Assembly (NCBI GenBank): GCA_028280265.1 | Contig: JANQMD010000012.1 | Location: 50,848 to 114,847, forward strand | DNA from: Flavobacteriaceae bacterium | GTDB taxonomy: Bacteria; Bacteroidota; Bacteroidia; Flavobacteriales; Flavobacteriaceae | Length of the DNA: 64,000 bases | Direction of reading: 5' to 3' | In this document: positions 37,473 through 48,091 of the stretch, one piece after another | Numbering within the stretch: position 1 is the first letter of the stretch | How the letters are laid out: each line of letters opens with the position of its first letter | Translations under genes and position numbers: made by a program | The notes under the pieces: generated by a model | Databases searched by the model: none | Seen by the model: only the letters and a program-made list of their open reading frames with translations | What the model was told of the DNA's origin: nothing

Positions 37473-37922
37473 CTAATTTAAATTTCTTTTTTCTATAAAG
37501 AATTTCTTCAGTAAGTGACTACATTCATCTTCTAAAACACCACTCACCACTTTTGTTTTTGGGTGTAATTTCGTGTTTAATTTCACGAAGCCTCTTTGGG
37601 GATCTGGAGCACCATACACAATTTTACCAATCTGTGTCCAGTAACTCGCTCCTGCACACATCTGACAGGGTTCTAAGGTCACATATAATGTACAGTCTCT
37701 TAGGTATTTTCCTCCTAAAAAATCTGCCGCCGCCGTAAAAGCCTGCATTTCTGCATGTGCAGTTACATCGTTTAAGGTCTCCGTTAAATTGTGTGCACGA
37801 GCAATAATTTTATCTTTTAAAACCACCACTGCGCCTACTGGAACTTCGCCTTTATCATAGGCTAGTTGTGCTTCTTGAAGTGCTCTCTTCATAAAATAAG
37901 CATCGTCAAAAGGTTGAATCAT
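37473..37922 (-). CDS. tadA: tRNA-specific adenosine deaminase TadA
   Basis: A 149-residue deaminase with the zinc site HAEMQAF (His56, catalytic Glu58) and LEPCQMCAGA (Cys86, Cys89). The PCQMCAGA block and the segment GEVPVGAVVV are typical of TadA, which converts the wobble adenosine of tRNA-Arg(ACG) to inosine. Length is normal. It is divergent from dxs with about 66 bp between the start codons and convergent with the Bax-inhibitor gene. Confidence 0.88.
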   Translation of the reverse strand: MIQPFDDAYFMKRALQEAQLAYDKGEVPVGAVVVLKDKIIARAHNLTETLNDVTAHAEMQAFTAAADFLGGKYLRDCTLYVTLEPCQMCAGASYWTQIGKIVYGAPDPQRGFVKLNTKLHPKTKVVSGVLEDECSHLLKKFFIEKRNLN

Positions 37923-37973
37923 TCTTTAGGAACTTTCCTCAATATTACAAAAAGCTTTTGAGTTGTAAAATTG

Positions 37974-37981
37974 TACTTTTG
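37974..37981 (+). promoter_or_regulatory. -7 element of dxs promoter
   Basis: TACTTTTG fits TAnnTTTG and ends 7 bp before the ATG at 37989. It overlaps the longer in-frame extension of dxs, arguing against the upstream start at 37971. Confidence 0.6.
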
Positions 37982-37988
37982 TAATCGA

Positions 37989-39749
37989 ATGAGTCGCTTA
38001 CTAGATCATATCGATTTTCCTTCAGATTTGCGAAAATTATCTGAAGATCAGCTTCCACAATTGGCACAAGAGCTGCGTGAGTTTATCATTCATATTGTAG
38101 CGACCAAAGAGGGTCATTTAGGAGCCAGTTTGGGTGTCGTAGAGCTGACTATTTCACTACATTACTTATTTGATACTCCGAATGATCTATTGGTTTGGGA
38201 TGTAGGGCATCAGGCTTACGGACATAAAATCTTAACTGGTAGAAAGGCTGTATTTCATACCAATAGACAGCTAGGTGGGATTTCTGGATTTCCAAAAAGA
38301 AAGGAGAGTGAATATGATGCTTTTGGTGTAGGACACTCTTCTACTTCCATCTCAGCAATTTTGGGAATGGCCATTGCTTCTTCACTAAAAGGAGAGAAAG
38401 AAAAACATCATATTGCTGTGATTGGGGATGCTTCTATTGCCAGCGGAATGGCTTTTGAAGGGTTGAATCATGCTGGAGTGAGCGATGCCAATCTACTCAT
38501 CATTCTGAATGACAATGCTATTGGAATTGATCCGTCTGTTGGTGCGTTGAAAGAATATCTCACCAAAGTAAAAACGGATCGATCATTGGCAAAGAACAAC
38601 ATTATAAAAGCCTTAAATTTTGATTATTCTGGACCTATTGATGGACATGATTTCCAGAGTTTGTTTCGTGAGCTTAAACGATTAAAATCCATTAAAGGAC
38701 CTAAGTTTTTACATATTATTACCACCAAAGGAAAAGGTCTTTCACAAGCTGAAAAAGATCAGGTAAAATACCATGCTCCAGGTAAGTTCGATGCTGCAAC
38801 AGGAGAACTTCCTCCAAAATCACAAATTATTTTGCCTCCAAAATATCAAGATGTTTTTGGAGAAACACTGGTTGAGTTAGCACAAGAAAACGAAAAAATC
38901 GTAGGGATTACCCCTGCTATGCTAACAGGTAGTTCTTTAAAACTGCTTATGAATACGTTTCCTGAGAGAACTTTTGATGTGGGTATTGCAGAACAGCACG
39001 CTGTTACGTTGGCTGCTGGATTGGCTTCTGAAGGTATGATTCCTTTTTGTAATATCTATGCAACTTTTTTACAGAGAGCCTATGATCAGGTCATTCATGA
39101 TGTTGCCTTGCAAAATTTACCCGTCATCTTTTGTCTCGACAGAGCTGGTTTGGTTGGTGAAGACGGAGCCACTCATCATGGTGTTTTTGATTTAGCTCAT
39201 TTGCGATCCATTCCTAATTTAATTGTCTTTGCTCCAAGAAATGAAGTCGAACTCCGAAATATCATGTATACTGTTCAACTCGAATTAAATGCTCCTATCG
39301 CCATTCGATACCCAAGAGGGAGAGGCGGTATGTTAGACTGGAAAGAGCCTTTTTCCAAGATAGAGCTTGGTAAGGGAACTTGTCTTCAAGAAGGAAAGGA
39401 CATTGCCATACTCTCCATTGGAACGGTTGCAAAAAATGTGAATCAAGCACTCTTAAATTTCCCTGAAGTAGCTCATTACGATCTACGTTTTGTAAAACCT
39501 CTTGATGAAACTTTATTACACGACATATTCAACACATATGAAAAGATTATTACTATTGAAGATGCTGTTATTAAAGGAGGTTTTGGTTCAGCTATCTTAG
39601 AGTTTGCTTCAAAAAATAATTATCAAAAAGAAACTCATCTGATGGGTATTTCAGATACTTTTACTGACCATGGTAGTGTAGGGGAGCTTCAAAAACTCAA
39701 CAAAATTGATCCTGAGTCAATCATTGAAAAAATAAAATCAATACAATAA
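37989..39749 (+). CDS. dxs: 1-deoxy-D-xylulose-5-phosphate synthase
   Basis: A 586-residue thiamine-diphosphate enzyme that condenses pyruvate and glyceraldehyde 3-phosphate in the first step of the MEP isoprenoid pathway. Visible blocks are EGHLGASLGVVELT and WDVGHQAYGHKILTGR, then GDASIASGMAFEGLNHAG with NDNAIGI (the GDG-N thiamine-binding region), DVGIAEQHAVTLAAGLA in the pyrimidine domain, and the transketolase C-terminal domain. The ATG at 37989 (MSRLLDHIDFPSDLRKL) is chosen over an upstream in-frame TTG because a -7 promoter element covers the extension. It is somewhat shorter than the ~620-residue E. coli enzyme, as usual in Bacteroidota. Confidence 0.95.
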   Translation: MSRLLDHIDFPSDLRKLSEDQLPQLAQELREFIIHIVATKEGHLGASLGVVELTISLHYLFDTPNDLLVWDVGHQAYGHKILTGRKAVFHTNRQLGGISGFPKRKESEYDAFGVGHSSTSISAILGMAIASSLKGEKEKHHIAVIGDASIASGMAFEGLNHAGVSDANLLIILNDNAIGIDPSVGALKEYLTKVKTDRSLAKNNIIKALNFDYSGPIDGHDFQSLFRELKRLKSIKGPKFLHIITTKGKGLSQAEKDQVKYHAPGKFDAATGELPPKSQIILPPKYQDVFGETLVELAQENEKIVGITPAMLTGSSLKLLMNTFPERTFDVGIAEQHAVTLAAGLASEGMIPFCNIYATFLQRAYDQVIHDVALQNLPVIFCLDRAGLVGEDGATHHGVFDLAHLRSIPNLIVFAPRNEVELRNIMYTVQLELNAPIAIRYPRGRGGMLDWKEPFSKIELGKGTCLQEGKDIAILSIGTVAKNVNQALLNFPEVAHYDLRFVKPLDETLLHDIFNTYEKIITIEDAVIKGGFGSAILEFASKNNYQKETHLMGISDTFTDHGSVGELQKLNKIDPESIIEKIKSIQ

Positions 39750-39776
39750 AAAAAGGCGCCGATGGCGCCTTTTTTT
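39747..39776. terminator. Bidirectional terminator after dxs
   Basis: Symmetric hairpin AAAAGGCGCC-GAT-GGCGCCTTTT at 39751-39773, flanked by A and T runs. It serves dxs and the convergent lipoprotein gene, whose stop codon at 39775-39777 abuts it. Confidence 0.93.
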
Positions 39777-40236
39777 ACATTGGTGGAGGTATAATTCCTT
39801 GTACTCTTTTTAATTGTACTTTGTAGTATTTTAGTTTTCCTTTTTGTAAGTAGCAAACAACAGCTTCATCTGGGTTTAATTGAAAAGGAAAGTCTTCTTT
39901 ATTTGTTTCTTTTACTTTCTTTTGTACATCGTCCATCACCTCATTGTCTGGAGTTCCTTTCATGGCAGCTGTAAATTTATTTCCTTCAGTCGATGTAAAA
40001 CCAACATATTGATCATGGAAATAAAGTCCTTTCAACTGAACGTCCTCAGAGGAATTCTCAGCAAGTTTTATCGAAACTGAAATGGAAGAGCTTAAACCAC
40101 GAGCTCCTGGGGAAAACTCTTGATAATTTGCTTCCTTTAATTCCACAGGAAAGTCACTTTCTAAAGTATATTTATCTTTCACTCCGCTGCACGATACAAG
40201 TAGAAAAACTGAAAAAATAACAATGACAAATCTCAT
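39775..40236 (-). CDS. Lipoprotein of unknown function
   Basis: A 153-residue protein with a lipoprotein signal peptide (VIFSVFLLVSCSGVKD, lipobox LVSC with the acylated cysteine at residue 16). The mature part has a short beta-rich domain (LKGLYFHDQYVGFT, DEAVVCYLQKGKLKYYKVQLK) and ends PPPM. I do not recognise a named domain. It is 35 bp downstream of the BNR-repeat gene on the same strand and ends in the terminator shared with dxs. Confidence 0.65.
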   Translation of the reverse strand: MRFVIVIFSVFLLVSCSGVKDKYTLESDFPVELKEANYQEFSPGARGLSSSISVSIKLAENSSEDVQLKGLYFHDQYVGFTSTEGNKFTAAMKGTPDNEVMDDVQKKVKETNKEDFPFQLNPDEAVVCYLQKGKLKYYKVQLKRVQGIIPPPM

Positions 40237-40271
40237 ATTGTTTTATGAACTAATCAGTTAAAAATGAAATA

Positions 40272-43022
40272 TTATTCTTTGATAAACTTCAAAGATCCTT
40301 TTACTCCTTCTGATTCTAGATTAATGATGTAAACCCCAGTGTTCAATTGAGAAACATTTACTTTTTGATTGCTTACTAGACCTCTACTTACAGTTCTACC
40401 AGTTAAATCAGAAATCGTATAATTCACTCCTTTCGTAAAATCAATTCTAGAACCAGTAATATTTAATTCTTGTTTCGCTGGACTTGGGAATACACTTGCT
40501 CCTAGATCGTTGTTCGCTAGGGTTTCTGTAGAAAGAGTAGTATCCACAACCGTAGTTTCATACATTCCATTCCCGTGTGTTCCAATCAATAATCTTTTGT
40601 CAGAGGGTCTGTATACCAGCTCACTTACTACTGCCAATCCTACTTCATTAGGACTTTCCAATGCCCAATCTTTTGTGGTAGGATCAAAAGAACTGTACAA
40701 TCCTCTTGCCGTTCCTACAAAGTACAAGGTTTTTCCATTCACTTCTGCTATGGCTGAAGATCTTATAGAGTGTGCAGATAAATTTCGTTCTACTTCTGTC
40801 CATGTTGGGCTAGAAGATCTTGCATTCGTAGTAATAAAAATACTCTTGGTTCCATAATTTGCATAGGTAGCTATTGCAATATTTGAATTGGTTGGATGCA
40901 CAGATACACTACTTACGATACTTCCGCTTAATTTATTTGCAAATAATGGTGTAATATTTACTGCTGATGATAAGGTATTGTTTTTGGGGTCGTCTAACCT
41001 AAAAACACCTCCACTATTTCCACCTATTAATAAATAGCTCGTTGGTGAATACGTTCCTCTAGTGGTTGCCATGGATCTAATATCCTGAATCTTTCCTAAA
41101 AAGCTTAGGTTATCCCAATTACCTGTTGTTGCATTGGCAACATCCGTATTTCTATATAATGTACTTCTTCCTGCATAATACATGGTTTCTGTATTGTCTG
41201 GATCTAAATAAAAATAGGTAACAAACTGACTAGAAGACCCTGTAGGTGTAATTTCTGTAGTTCCTGTATTACTCAATCGAAAAGTTCGACCATTTTGAAA
41301 TCCTAAAAAAAACTCTACTTGAGCACCCGAATTTCTACGAGCAATTCCAACGGCTACTCCATCGCCACTAAAAACAGATTCCATGGATTGGTTGTCTGGT
41401 CGACCATAATCTGTCCCTCCCGCTGTTGTTCCATTATCTTGAGCTCCCCCTAAAACAATATTTCCGCCATTCTGAGGGTCTAAAGCTACATGGTAATATT
41501 GATACGTTAAATAATTATTATTCAAGTTTTGCCAAGTGGTTGTAACAGATGTAATGTTTGCTGTTCTATGCACACCTCCATCCGTACCACTAAATAAAAC
41601 ATTGGCATTGTTTGGATCAAAGACTAGGGCATGGATGTCAGGGTGGTGTTGCACGCCTCCATTAGCATACAATGCATAGCCTCCATTATTTGCATAGCCC
41701 CCTATTCTTGTGAAAGTAGAAGAAGTTGTAATATTTTCAATTTTATAGGCATTGACTCCTCCAATAACCACATAATTCTCATTGTCTGGCTTTACAGAGA
41801 CTACCAAATCATATCCTCCTTGAATTGCAAATGGATCATTTCCTTGACTATTTCCTCCTGGTTCATCTGGTAGTTTGCTGCTGTAGTTTGTCCAAGTAGT
41901 AGATCCTGCGTCGTATTTCCACAAATCCGCTTCTATATTCCAAGTATTTGTACTTTGACTAGAGCGTAATCCATTGTTATACAATGCGTAAATAACATTG
42001 TTATTTGAAGGAGCATTCCCTAGTACAATCCTTCCCGATGCACCCCAACCAGCGGGTCCACCTGTATTTGCAATTCGTGTCCAAGATCCATTTCCTGTAG
42101 GGGATCTCCACACACCTGCTTGTGCCAATCCTCCTTCAAATGCTGCATACACATTTCCATTGCCAGTAACCGCTACATCAGTCCATCCAGAACCATTTAA
42201 TGGCTCTTGTAACTCAGTAGTCATATTCGTTCCATCATAACGATACACTTTCCCTGTAGTGGCGATGAATAAATCCCCAGTAGTTGGACTCACTTTTAAA
42301 TTCATTACGTAGTCAAACGGTGAATCAAAATTAGAAGTTTGAGAAGCAGAATTTGTTTGAGAAATTTGTGTCCAAGTAAGGCCACTGTCTGTAGATTTCC
42401 AAACACCTCTTCCTCGGTAAGCACTTGCCAAACTAGCAGAGTTTCCAGACCACTCACCTGTTCCATAATACCAAATGTTTTGAAAACCTGGTCTAGGGTC
42501 TTGCGCTAACGCACTTACATTATGTATCTCATCTTTTGGAGAGACTCTAGTCCAAGAGGTTCCTCCATTGGTGCTTCTAAATAGACCGCTACTCACTCCA
42601 CCTGCTAGCATAGTTTTACTCGTATTGTCTGAGACATCAATTGCCAAAGCTCTTGTTCTACCTCCTAAGTTGTTAGGCCCTCTGGAGGTGAAAGTCATCG
42701 CTTGCTGTCTTTGCAAACTTCTGTTGAGTTTCGCTTGAATTGCAGCTTCCAATTCCTTTTCTTTCTCATCCAATGGAATGCGTCCTGTACTCGGGTTTCT
42801 TTGAAAAGCCAATTCGTGCTCTACACGATCTTCCACGTCCTGCATTCTCTGCTCTGGTGTTTTTTTGCTTTTCTTTTTGAGTTTTGTATGTTTAATCTTA
42901 GCAACTTTATGGTCTTTCTCTTTTCCTGTTTCTGTTTCTGTTTCTAAGTTAGAAATAACAGCAGTAAAAATCACTGCTAATCCTAGAACTGAAAACAAAA
43001 TAAGGCGTAATTTTCTACTCAT
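40272..43022 (-). CDS. Large secreted BNR/Asp-box repeat protein with T9SS type A sorting domain
   Basis: A 916-residue protein. An N-terminal hydrophobic signal (LILFSVLGLAVIFTAVIS) precedes a highly charged segment (about 28-110, Lys/Glu-rich, likely helical). A long beta-propeller region with Asp-box/sortilin-type repeats follows (STNGGTSWTRV, STDSGLTWTQI, GTDGGVHRTAN). The end is a type A T9SS tail (ASVFPSPAKQELNITG ... LNTGVYIINLESEG). Such propellers occur in sialidases, Vps10-like proteins and photosystem-assembly-like proteins; without a recognisable catalytic Arg triad I would not call it a sialidase. Surface or secreted location is well supported. Confidence 0.85.
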   Translation of the reverse strand: MSRKLRLILFSVLGLAVIFTAVISNLETETETGKEKDHKVAKIKHTKLKKKSKKTPEQRMQDVEDRVEHELAFQRNPSTGRIPLDEKEKELEAAIQAKLNRSLQRQQAMTFTSRGPNNLGGRTRALAIDVSDNTSKTMLAGGVSSGLFRSTNGGTSWTRVSPKDEIHNVSALAQDPRPGFQNIWYYGTGEWSGNSASLASAYRGRGVWKSTDSGLTWTQISQTNSASQTSNFDSPFDYVMNLKVSPTTGDLFIATTGKVYRYDGTNMTTELQEPLNGSGWTDVAVTGNGNVYAAFEGGLAQAGVWRSPTGNGSWTRIANTGGPAGWGASGRIVLGNAPSNNNVIYALYNNGLRSSQSTNTWNIEADLWKYDAGSTTWTNYSSKLPDEPGGNSQGNDPFAIQGGYDLVVSVKPDNENYVVIGGVNAYKIENITTSSTFTRIGGYANNGGYALYANGGVQHHPDIHALVFDPNNANVLFSGTDGGVHRTANITSVTTTWQNLNNNYLTYQYYHVALDPQNGGNIVLGGAQDNGTTAGGTDYGRPDNQSMESVFSGDGVAVGIARRNSGAQVEFFLGFQNGRTFRLSNTGTTEITPTGSSSQFVTYFYLDPDNTETMYYAGRSTLYRNTDVANATTGNWDNLSFLGKIQDIRSMATTRGTYSPTSYLLIGGNSGGVFRLDDPKNNTLSSAVNITPLFANKLSGSIVSSVSVHPTNSNIAIATYANYGTKSIFITTNARSSSPTWTEVERNLSAHSIRSSAIAEVNGKTLYFVGTARGLYSSFDPTTKDWALESPNEVGLAVVSELVYRPSDKRLLIGTHGNGMYETTVVDTTLSTETLANNDLGASVFPSPAKQELNITGSRIDFTKGVNYTISDLTGRTVSRGLVSNQKVNVSQLNTGVYIINLESEGVKGSLKFIKE

Positions 43023-43071
43023 TAGATAGTCGTTTTAATGTTGGATACCAAATTTACTGATTCTGTGATTA

Positions 43072-44412
43072 TTATATGATGTTTCCACAGATTTTTTTAT
43101 GTAGTTTGATAGCAAAGCTATCTGACATTCTTGAAACGTAAGTACAAACAGCCATGATTCTTTGATAGGTAGATTCTGAAGAGATTTTAAACTCTTTTGG
43201 AAGTAAGTTAAGTAATAACTTATCATAGTTTGTTTGTGTTCCTAATTGTGAGTTGTTCAGTGCGGTTACAAAAGCATCTAGCAAGTCGGCAATGATTCGA
43301 TATCCAGCGACTTCTTTTTCCACCACATCTTGACTTTTGTATATTTTGGAAACACTGATCTTAATTATGTCGTTGATCTGGGCTTCATACTTACATTTAT
43401 CTAACAAAGATTTTTCAAAGGCTCCAGTTAGAATCATTTCTTCATTCTCTAAAAAAATCGCAACTGCTTCGTTTATGAGTGTATTGATTGCCAATGCTCT
43501 TAGATAGCTTACACGATCTTTTTTGAATTGTAGCGAATGGTATTTCTTTGTATCGATAGAGTCTTTTACTAGTTTAATTAGGTATTCAAGCGCAAACTCT
43601 TCTTCGATCAAACCTAAATTGATCCCGTCTTCAAAATCGATGATCGTATAACAGATGTCATCAGCTGCTTCTACCAAAAATGCCAATGGATGACGATGGT
43701 AGCCTATATCTCCCGTAGCTGATTTTTCTTGCATTCCTAAATCCTGAGCCACATCTAAAAAGGCTTCTTTTTCCGATTGAAAAAAGCCATATTTCTTATC
43801 CGCAATATGGGCTGTTGGTTTTTTGGGTAAGGATTCTTTTGGATATTTCATAAAAGCACCCAAGGTGGCATAAGAGAGTCGTAATCCTCCATGGACTCCT
43901 TCTCTGCTTTCTGTTAGGATTTTAAACCCATTTGCATTCCCCTCAAAATCAATTAAATCTTGATACTCTTTTTCAGTGAGTTCTGACTTGTATTTGAGTC
44001 CGTTTCCTGTTTTAAAATACTCTCCAATGGCTTTTTCTCCTGAGTGTCCAAAAGGTGGATTTCCAATATCGTGCATCACCGCAGCAGCGGCTACAATAGC
44101 TCCAAAATCATTAAACGTATACCCTAATTCTTTTAAATGAGGATGTTTTTCTAAAATCGCTTTTCCTACTCTTCGTCCTAAGGTTCTACCCACTACAGAC
44201 ACCTCTAAACTGTGTGTAAGTCTAGTATGTACAAAATCGGTATTGGAAAGCGGAATAACCTGTGTCTTGTCTTGCAGGCTTCTGAAAGATTCTGAAAAGA
44301 TAATTCGATCAAAATCTACTTCAAATCCTAACCGTGTTTCGTCTTGTTTTGAACGGATTCTTTTTTCGGTATCACCGAAGCGTTTTAGTGAGAGTAGTTG
44401 TTCCCAGTTCAT
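43072..44412 (-). CDS. dgt: dGTP triphosphohydrolase (dGTPase)
   Basis: A 446-residue HD-domain enzyme. The metal site is visible as RLTHSLE (His67), VMHDIGNPPFGHSGE (His114, Asp115, His123) and later VEAADDICY. The N-terminal segment RSLQDKTQVIPL and the HD order match Dgt-type dNTP triphosphohydrolases, which split dGTP (or dNTPs) to the nucleoside and triphosphate. It may balance dNTP pools made by the ribonucleotide reductase encoded next upstream on the same strand, or act against foreign DNA replication. A terminator separates it from nrdA. Confidence 0.9.
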   Translation of the reverse strand: MNWEQLLSLKRFGDTEKRIRSKQDETRLGFEVDFDRIIFSESFRSLQDKTQVIPLSNTDFVHTRLTHSLEVSVVGRTLGRRVGKAILEKHPHLKELGYTFNDFGAIVAAAAVMHDIGNPPFGHSGEKAIGEYFKTGNGLKYKSELTEKEYQDLIDFEGNANGFKILTESREGVHGGLRLSYATLGAFMKYPKESLPKKPTAHIADKKYGFFQSEKEAFLDVAQDLGMQEKSATGDIGYHRHPLAFLVEAADDICYTIIDFEDGINLGLIEEEFALEYLIKLVKDSIDTKKYHSLQFKKDRVSYLRALAINTLINEAVAIFLENEEMILTGAFEKSLLDKCKYEAQINDIIKISVSKIYKSQDVVEKEVAGYRIIADLLDAFVTALNNSQLGTQTNYDKLLLNLLPKEFKISSESTYQRIMAVCTYVSRMSDSFAIKLHKKICGNII

Positions 44413-44457
44413 TTTATGCTGAATTTAGTTCAGTAACTTATTATGATAAAACTCCAA

Positions 44458-44552
44458 AGCAACGCTTCGACACCCTTTGATAAACGCAATACAGGAGCTC
44501 AACATGACAGTCTAGAATGATAACATTTCGACAGGCCCAATGTGACAAAGTC
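44458..44552. repeat. Degenerate intergenic repeat between dgt and nrdA
   Basis: AACGCTTCGACACCCTTTG, then GAGCTCAACATGACAG and ACATTTCGACAGGCCCAATG with TGACAAAG resemble broken copies of the interspersed CTTCGACAAGCTCAGTGTGACA-type element. There is no coding potential. Confidence 0.5.
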
Positions 44553-44586
44553 AAAAAAAGAATCTCAAAATATTGAGATTCTTTTT
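44553..44586 (-). terminator. Terminator after nrdA
   Basis: Perfect 14-bp arms AAAAAGAATCTCAA (44555-44568) and TTGAGATTCTTTTT (44573-44586) with a 4-nt loop, ending in T residues on the minus strand, 23 bp past the nrdA stop. Confidence 0.92.
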
Positions 44587-44609
44587 CGCACTTAATTTAA
44601 TTAAACCGA

Positions 44610-47009
44610 CTATGATCCGCACATTAAGCAGTCCTCATCTGGACCTGCATTTCTAGATGCTTCAACCATGGCCTTAAATTCCTCTGCTGACATCGGTGCA
44701 TCCTCTTCTACTTTTTTGTCTTTCTTATCCTTTGTCAGTGTAAATTGAATGGCATTTACCGCAGATTTTGTTCTTAAATAATACATTCCTGTTTTCAATC
44801 CAGATTTCCATGCATAGAAATGCATTGATGTTAACTTACCAAAATCAGGATCTTGCATAAATAAGTTTAGCGATTGAGACTGATCTATAAAATATCCTCT
44901 ATGGCGAGCCATATCGATGATATCTTTCATACTCATTTCCCAAACTGTCTTGTACAAATCTTTTAATTCTTGTGGAATTTTCTCAATGTGCTGGATAGAA
45001 CCATTGGCTCTCATGATTTCTTCTTTCATGTTGTTGTCCCACAAGTCTAACTCTACCAAGTCTTCCAACAAATGCTTGTTCACTACGATAAATTCTCCAG
45101 ACAATACACGTCTTGTGTAAATATTAGATGTATATGGTTCAAAGGCTTCGTTATTTCCAAGAATTTGAGACGTAGATGCTGTTGGCATTGGAGCTACTAA
45201 CAGTGAGTTTCTCACTCCGTGCTTTAACACGTTCTTTCTTAGTTTTTTCCAATCCCAATTTCCACTTAGCTCGTCTTCATTGATTCCCCACATATTGAAT
45301 TGGAATTCTCCTTCAGACATTGGCGATCCTTTGTAGGTTGAATAAGGTTCTTTTGCTTTTGCAATTTCCATCGAGGACTGAACAGAAGCAAAGTATAGGG
45401 TCTCAAAAATATCTTGATTCAATTTCTTAGCTGCATCAGAGGTAAATGGTAAACGTAACATAATGAATGCATCCGCCAATCCTTGTACTCCTAATCCTAC
45501 TGGTCTGTGACGGAAGTTAGAATTTTCTGCCTCCTTAACAGGATAGTAGTTTCTGTCAATTACGGTATCTAAGTTTCGAATTACTTTCTTGGTTACATCG
45601 TACAGTCTTTTGTGATTAAAATACTTTTCGCCTTTTTCGTTCTCACTCACGAACATGGGTAGTGCAATGGATGCTAAATTACATACGGCAACTTCGTCTT
45701 TTGCTGTATACTCCATAATCTCTGTGCACAAGTTTGAAGAACGAATGGTTCCTAAATTCTTGTGGTTCGATTTACGGTTTACATGATCTTTGTATAGCAT
45801 GTAAGGAGTTCCTGTTTCGATCTGAGATTCTAAGATTTTCTCCCAAAGCTCTCTTGCTTTGATGGTTTTTCTTCCTTTTCCAACTTTCTCATATCCTTCA
45901 TAGAGTTTTTCAAATTCATCTCCATAGGTATCAAACAAATGTGGACATTCATTTGGACACATTAATGTCCAATTTCCATCTTCTTGCACCCTCTTCATGA
46001 ACAAATCTGGCACCCACATTGCGTAGAATAAATCACGAGCTCTCATTTCTTCTTTTCCATGATTCTTTTTCAAATCAAGGAAATCAAAAATATCAGCATG
46101 CCAAGGCTCAATATAAACAGCAAAAGATCCTTTTCGTTTTCCTCCTCCTTGGTCTACATAACGAGCTGTATCGTTATATACACGTAGCATAGGAACAATT
46201 CCATTAGACGTTCCGTTGGTTCCTCGAATGTATGACCCTGTGGCACGTACATTATGAATAGACAATCCAATTCCTCCTGCAGATTGAGAAATCTTTGCCG
46301 TTTGCTTTAAGGTATCATAGATCCCGTCGATACTATCGTCTTGCATCTGTAATAAGAAGCATGAAGACATTTGAGGTTTTGGTGTACCTGCATTAAAAAG
46401 AGTAGGTGTAGCATGTGTAAAGTATTTCTTACTCATCAATTCATAGGTAGCAATTGCCTCGTCTATATCATTTAAATGGATTCCGATAGAAACACGCATT
46501 AACATGTGTTGAGGTCTTTCTACAATGCTCCCATTTAGTTTCAATAGGTAAGATCTTTCTAGTGTTTTAAAACCGAAGTAATCGTAATTGAAGTCTCTAC
46601 TATAAATAATCGTTGAGTCTAATTTCTCTGCATTCTCCTGAATTATATTGTATACTTCATCCGATAAAAGTGGTGCTTTTTTTCCTGTTCTAGGGTTTAC
46701 ATACTCATACAAATCTTGCATTGTTTCGGTAAATGACTTCTTTGTATTCTTGTGTAGGTTAGATACGGCAATCCTCGCTGCTAACTTTGCATAATCTGGG
46801 TGTGCTGTTGTCATTGTAGCTGCAATTTCTGCTGCCAAATTATCTAACTCTGAGGTAGTTACTCCATCGTAAAGTCCCTCAATGACACGCATTGCTACTT
46901 TTACTGGATCAACAATTTTGTTGAGTCCATAACACATTTTTCTAACTCTTGCGGTGATTTTGTCGAACATCACCGGTTCTTTTTTGCCGTCTCTTTTTAC
47001 TACATACAT
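44610..47009 (-). CDS. nrdA: Ribonucleoside-diphosphate reductase, alpha subunit (class Ia)
   Basis: A 799-residue catalytic subunit. An N-terminal ATP-cone (1-90, [20 protein letters not shown]) gives dATP/ATP activity control. The active-site residues are recognisable as SSCFLLQM (first redox Cys), [12 protein letters not shown] (radical Cys and Glu), [12 protein letters not shown] (second redox Cys) and the C-terminal DCLMCGS relay pair. It reduces NDPs to dNDPs with NrdB. It lies 110 bp behind nrdB on the same strand, with a small hairpin in between, and is followed by a strong terminator. Confidence 0.96.
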   Translation of the reverse strand: MYVVKRDGKKEPVMFDKITARVRKMCYGLNKIVDPVKVAMRVIEGLYDGVTTSELDNLAAEIAATMTTAHPDYAKLAARIAVSNLHKNTKKSFTETMQDLYEYVNPRTGKKAPLLSDEVYNIIQENAEKLDSTIIYSRDFNYDYFGFKTLERSYLLKLNGSIVERPQHMLMRVSIGIHLNDIDEAIATYELMSKKYFTHATPTLFNAGTPKPQMSSCFLLQMQDDSIDGIYDTLKQTAKISQSAGGIGLSIHNVRATGSYIRGTNGTSNGIVPMLRVYNDTARYVDQGGGKRKGSFAVYIEPWHADIFDFLDLKKNHGKEEMRARDLFYAMWVPDLFMKRVQEDGNWTLMCPNECPHLFDTYGDEFEKLYEGYEKVGKGRKTIKARELWEKILESQIETGTPYMLYKDHVNRKSNHKNLGTIRSSNLCTEIMEYTAKDEVAVCNLASIALPMFVSENEKGEKYFNHKRLYDVTKKVIRNLDTVIDRNYYPVKEAENSNFRHRPVGLGVQGLADAFIMLRLPFTSDAAKKLNQDIFETLYFASVQSSMEIAKAKEPYSTYKGSPMSEGEFQFNMWGINEDELSGNWDWKKLRKNVLKHGVRNSLLVAPMPTASTSQILGNNEAFEPYTSNIYTRRVLSGEFIVVNKHLLEDLVELDLWDNNMKEEIMRANGSIQHIEKIPQELKDLYKTVWEMSMKDIIDMARHRGYFIDQSQSLNLFMQDPDFGKLTSMHFYAWKSGLKTGMYYLRTKSAVNAIQFTLTKDKKDKKVEEDAPMSAEEFKAMVEASRNAGPDEDCLMCGS

Positions 47010-47038
47010 GCTACTGTTGTTTTTATGAATTAGTTGTT

Positions 47039-47058
47039 AAAATCGCAAAAGCGATTTT
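47039..47058 (-). other. Intercistronic hairpin between nrdB and nrdA
   Basis: AAAATCGC (47039-47046) and GCGATTTT (47051-47058) form a perfect 8-bp stem with a 4-nt loop. It lies in the 110-bp gap, about 30 bp before the nrdA start. It could be a processing or attenuation site that sets subunit ratio. Confidence 0.5.
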
Positions 47059-47119
47059 ACTTCGTTGATTACTATGAATTTCCCTAAGAAATCTAGGGTT
47101 CATTTTTTAGAATTGTCTT

Positions 47120-48091
47120 CTAAAAATCTGCATCAAAACTGATGCTTCCTGTTCCACCGGATTTTACTCCAGCTTTTTGATACTCAGAAACTCTTTTCTC
47201 AAAGAAATTGGTTTTTCCTTCTAAAGAGATCATTTCCATAAAGTCAAATGGATTTGTTGCGCTGTATTCTTTTTCGCAACCAAACTCCATTAATAATCTG
47301 TCCGTTACAAACTCCAGATATTGAGTCATTAATTTAGCATTCATCCCTATGAGACTCACTGGAAGAGATTCCGTGATAAATTCGCGTTCTATGTCCAATG
47401 CACTGATAATAATTTCACGAATTCTATCTTTTGGTACTTTGTTTATTAAGTGGTTGTTGTGTAAATGAACGGCAAAATCGCAATGCATTCCTTCATCTCT
47501 TGAAATTAATTCATTTGAGAAGGTTAGACCTGGTAACAATCCTCTTTTCTTTAACCAGAAGATAGAACAGAAAGCCCCTGAAAAGAAAATTCCTTCCACT
47601 GCTCCAAAAGCAATTAAGCGCTCTGCAAATGAATCGGACTCAATCCACTTTAATGCCCAGTCCGCTTTCTTTTTAATGGCTGGAAAATTTTCAATTGCAT
47701 TAAACAACTTGTCCTTCTCTACTTCATCTTTTACATAAGTGTCGATTAATAGAGAGTAGGTTTCAGAATGGATGTTTTCCATCATGATTTGAAATCCATA
47801 GAAAAACTTTGCCTCAGAATATTGTACTTCGTTTACAAAATTCTCAGCTAAATTTTCATTTACAATTCCATCTGATGCAGCGAAAAATGCTAAAATATGT
47901 TTGATAAAATATCTTTCGTCATCTGAAAGTCTAGTTTCCCAATCAGTTAAGTCTTGGTGTAAATCAATTTCTTCTGCCGTCCAAAAACATGCTTGCTGCT
48001 TTTTATACCACTCCCATAAATCATCATGTTGGATTGGAAAAATTACAAATCTGTTATCATTCGGCTGTAAAATTGGTTCTATTGCAGACAT
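47120..48091 (-). CDS. nrdB: Ribonucleoside-diphosphate reductase, beta subunit (class Ia)
   Basis: A 323-residue ferritin-like radical subunit. Metal-ligand blocks are visible in order: [35 protein letters not shown] and [11 protein letters not shown]. The conserved C-terminal peptide (ending FDADF) docks into NrdA. It holds the di-iron centre and tyrosyl radical needed for ribonucleotide reduction. It is transcribed first in the nrdB-nrdA unit, from the 403-bp region shared with the divergent cold-shock gene. Confidence 0.95.
   Translation of the reverse strand: MSAIEPILQPNDNRFVIFPIQHDDLWEWYKKQQACFWTAEEIDLHQDLTDWETRLSDDERYFIKHILAFFAASDGIVNENLAENFVNEVQYSEAKFFYGFQIMMENIHSETYSLLIDTYVKDEVEKDKLFNAIENFPAIKKKADWALKWIESDSFAERLIAFGAVEGIFFSGAFCSIFWLKKRGLLPGLTFSNELISRDEGMHCDFAVHLHNNHLINKVPKDRIREIIISALDIEREFITESLPVSLIGMNAKLMTQYLEFVTDRLLMEFGCEKEYSATNPFDFMEMISLEGKTNFFEKRVSEYQKAGVKSGGTGSISFDADF

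Noticed and set aside
40272..43022. Sialidase
   Set aside because: Asp-box repeats are present, but I cannot see the catalytic Arg triad and nucleophile Tyr/Glu; the name would over-state the evidence.
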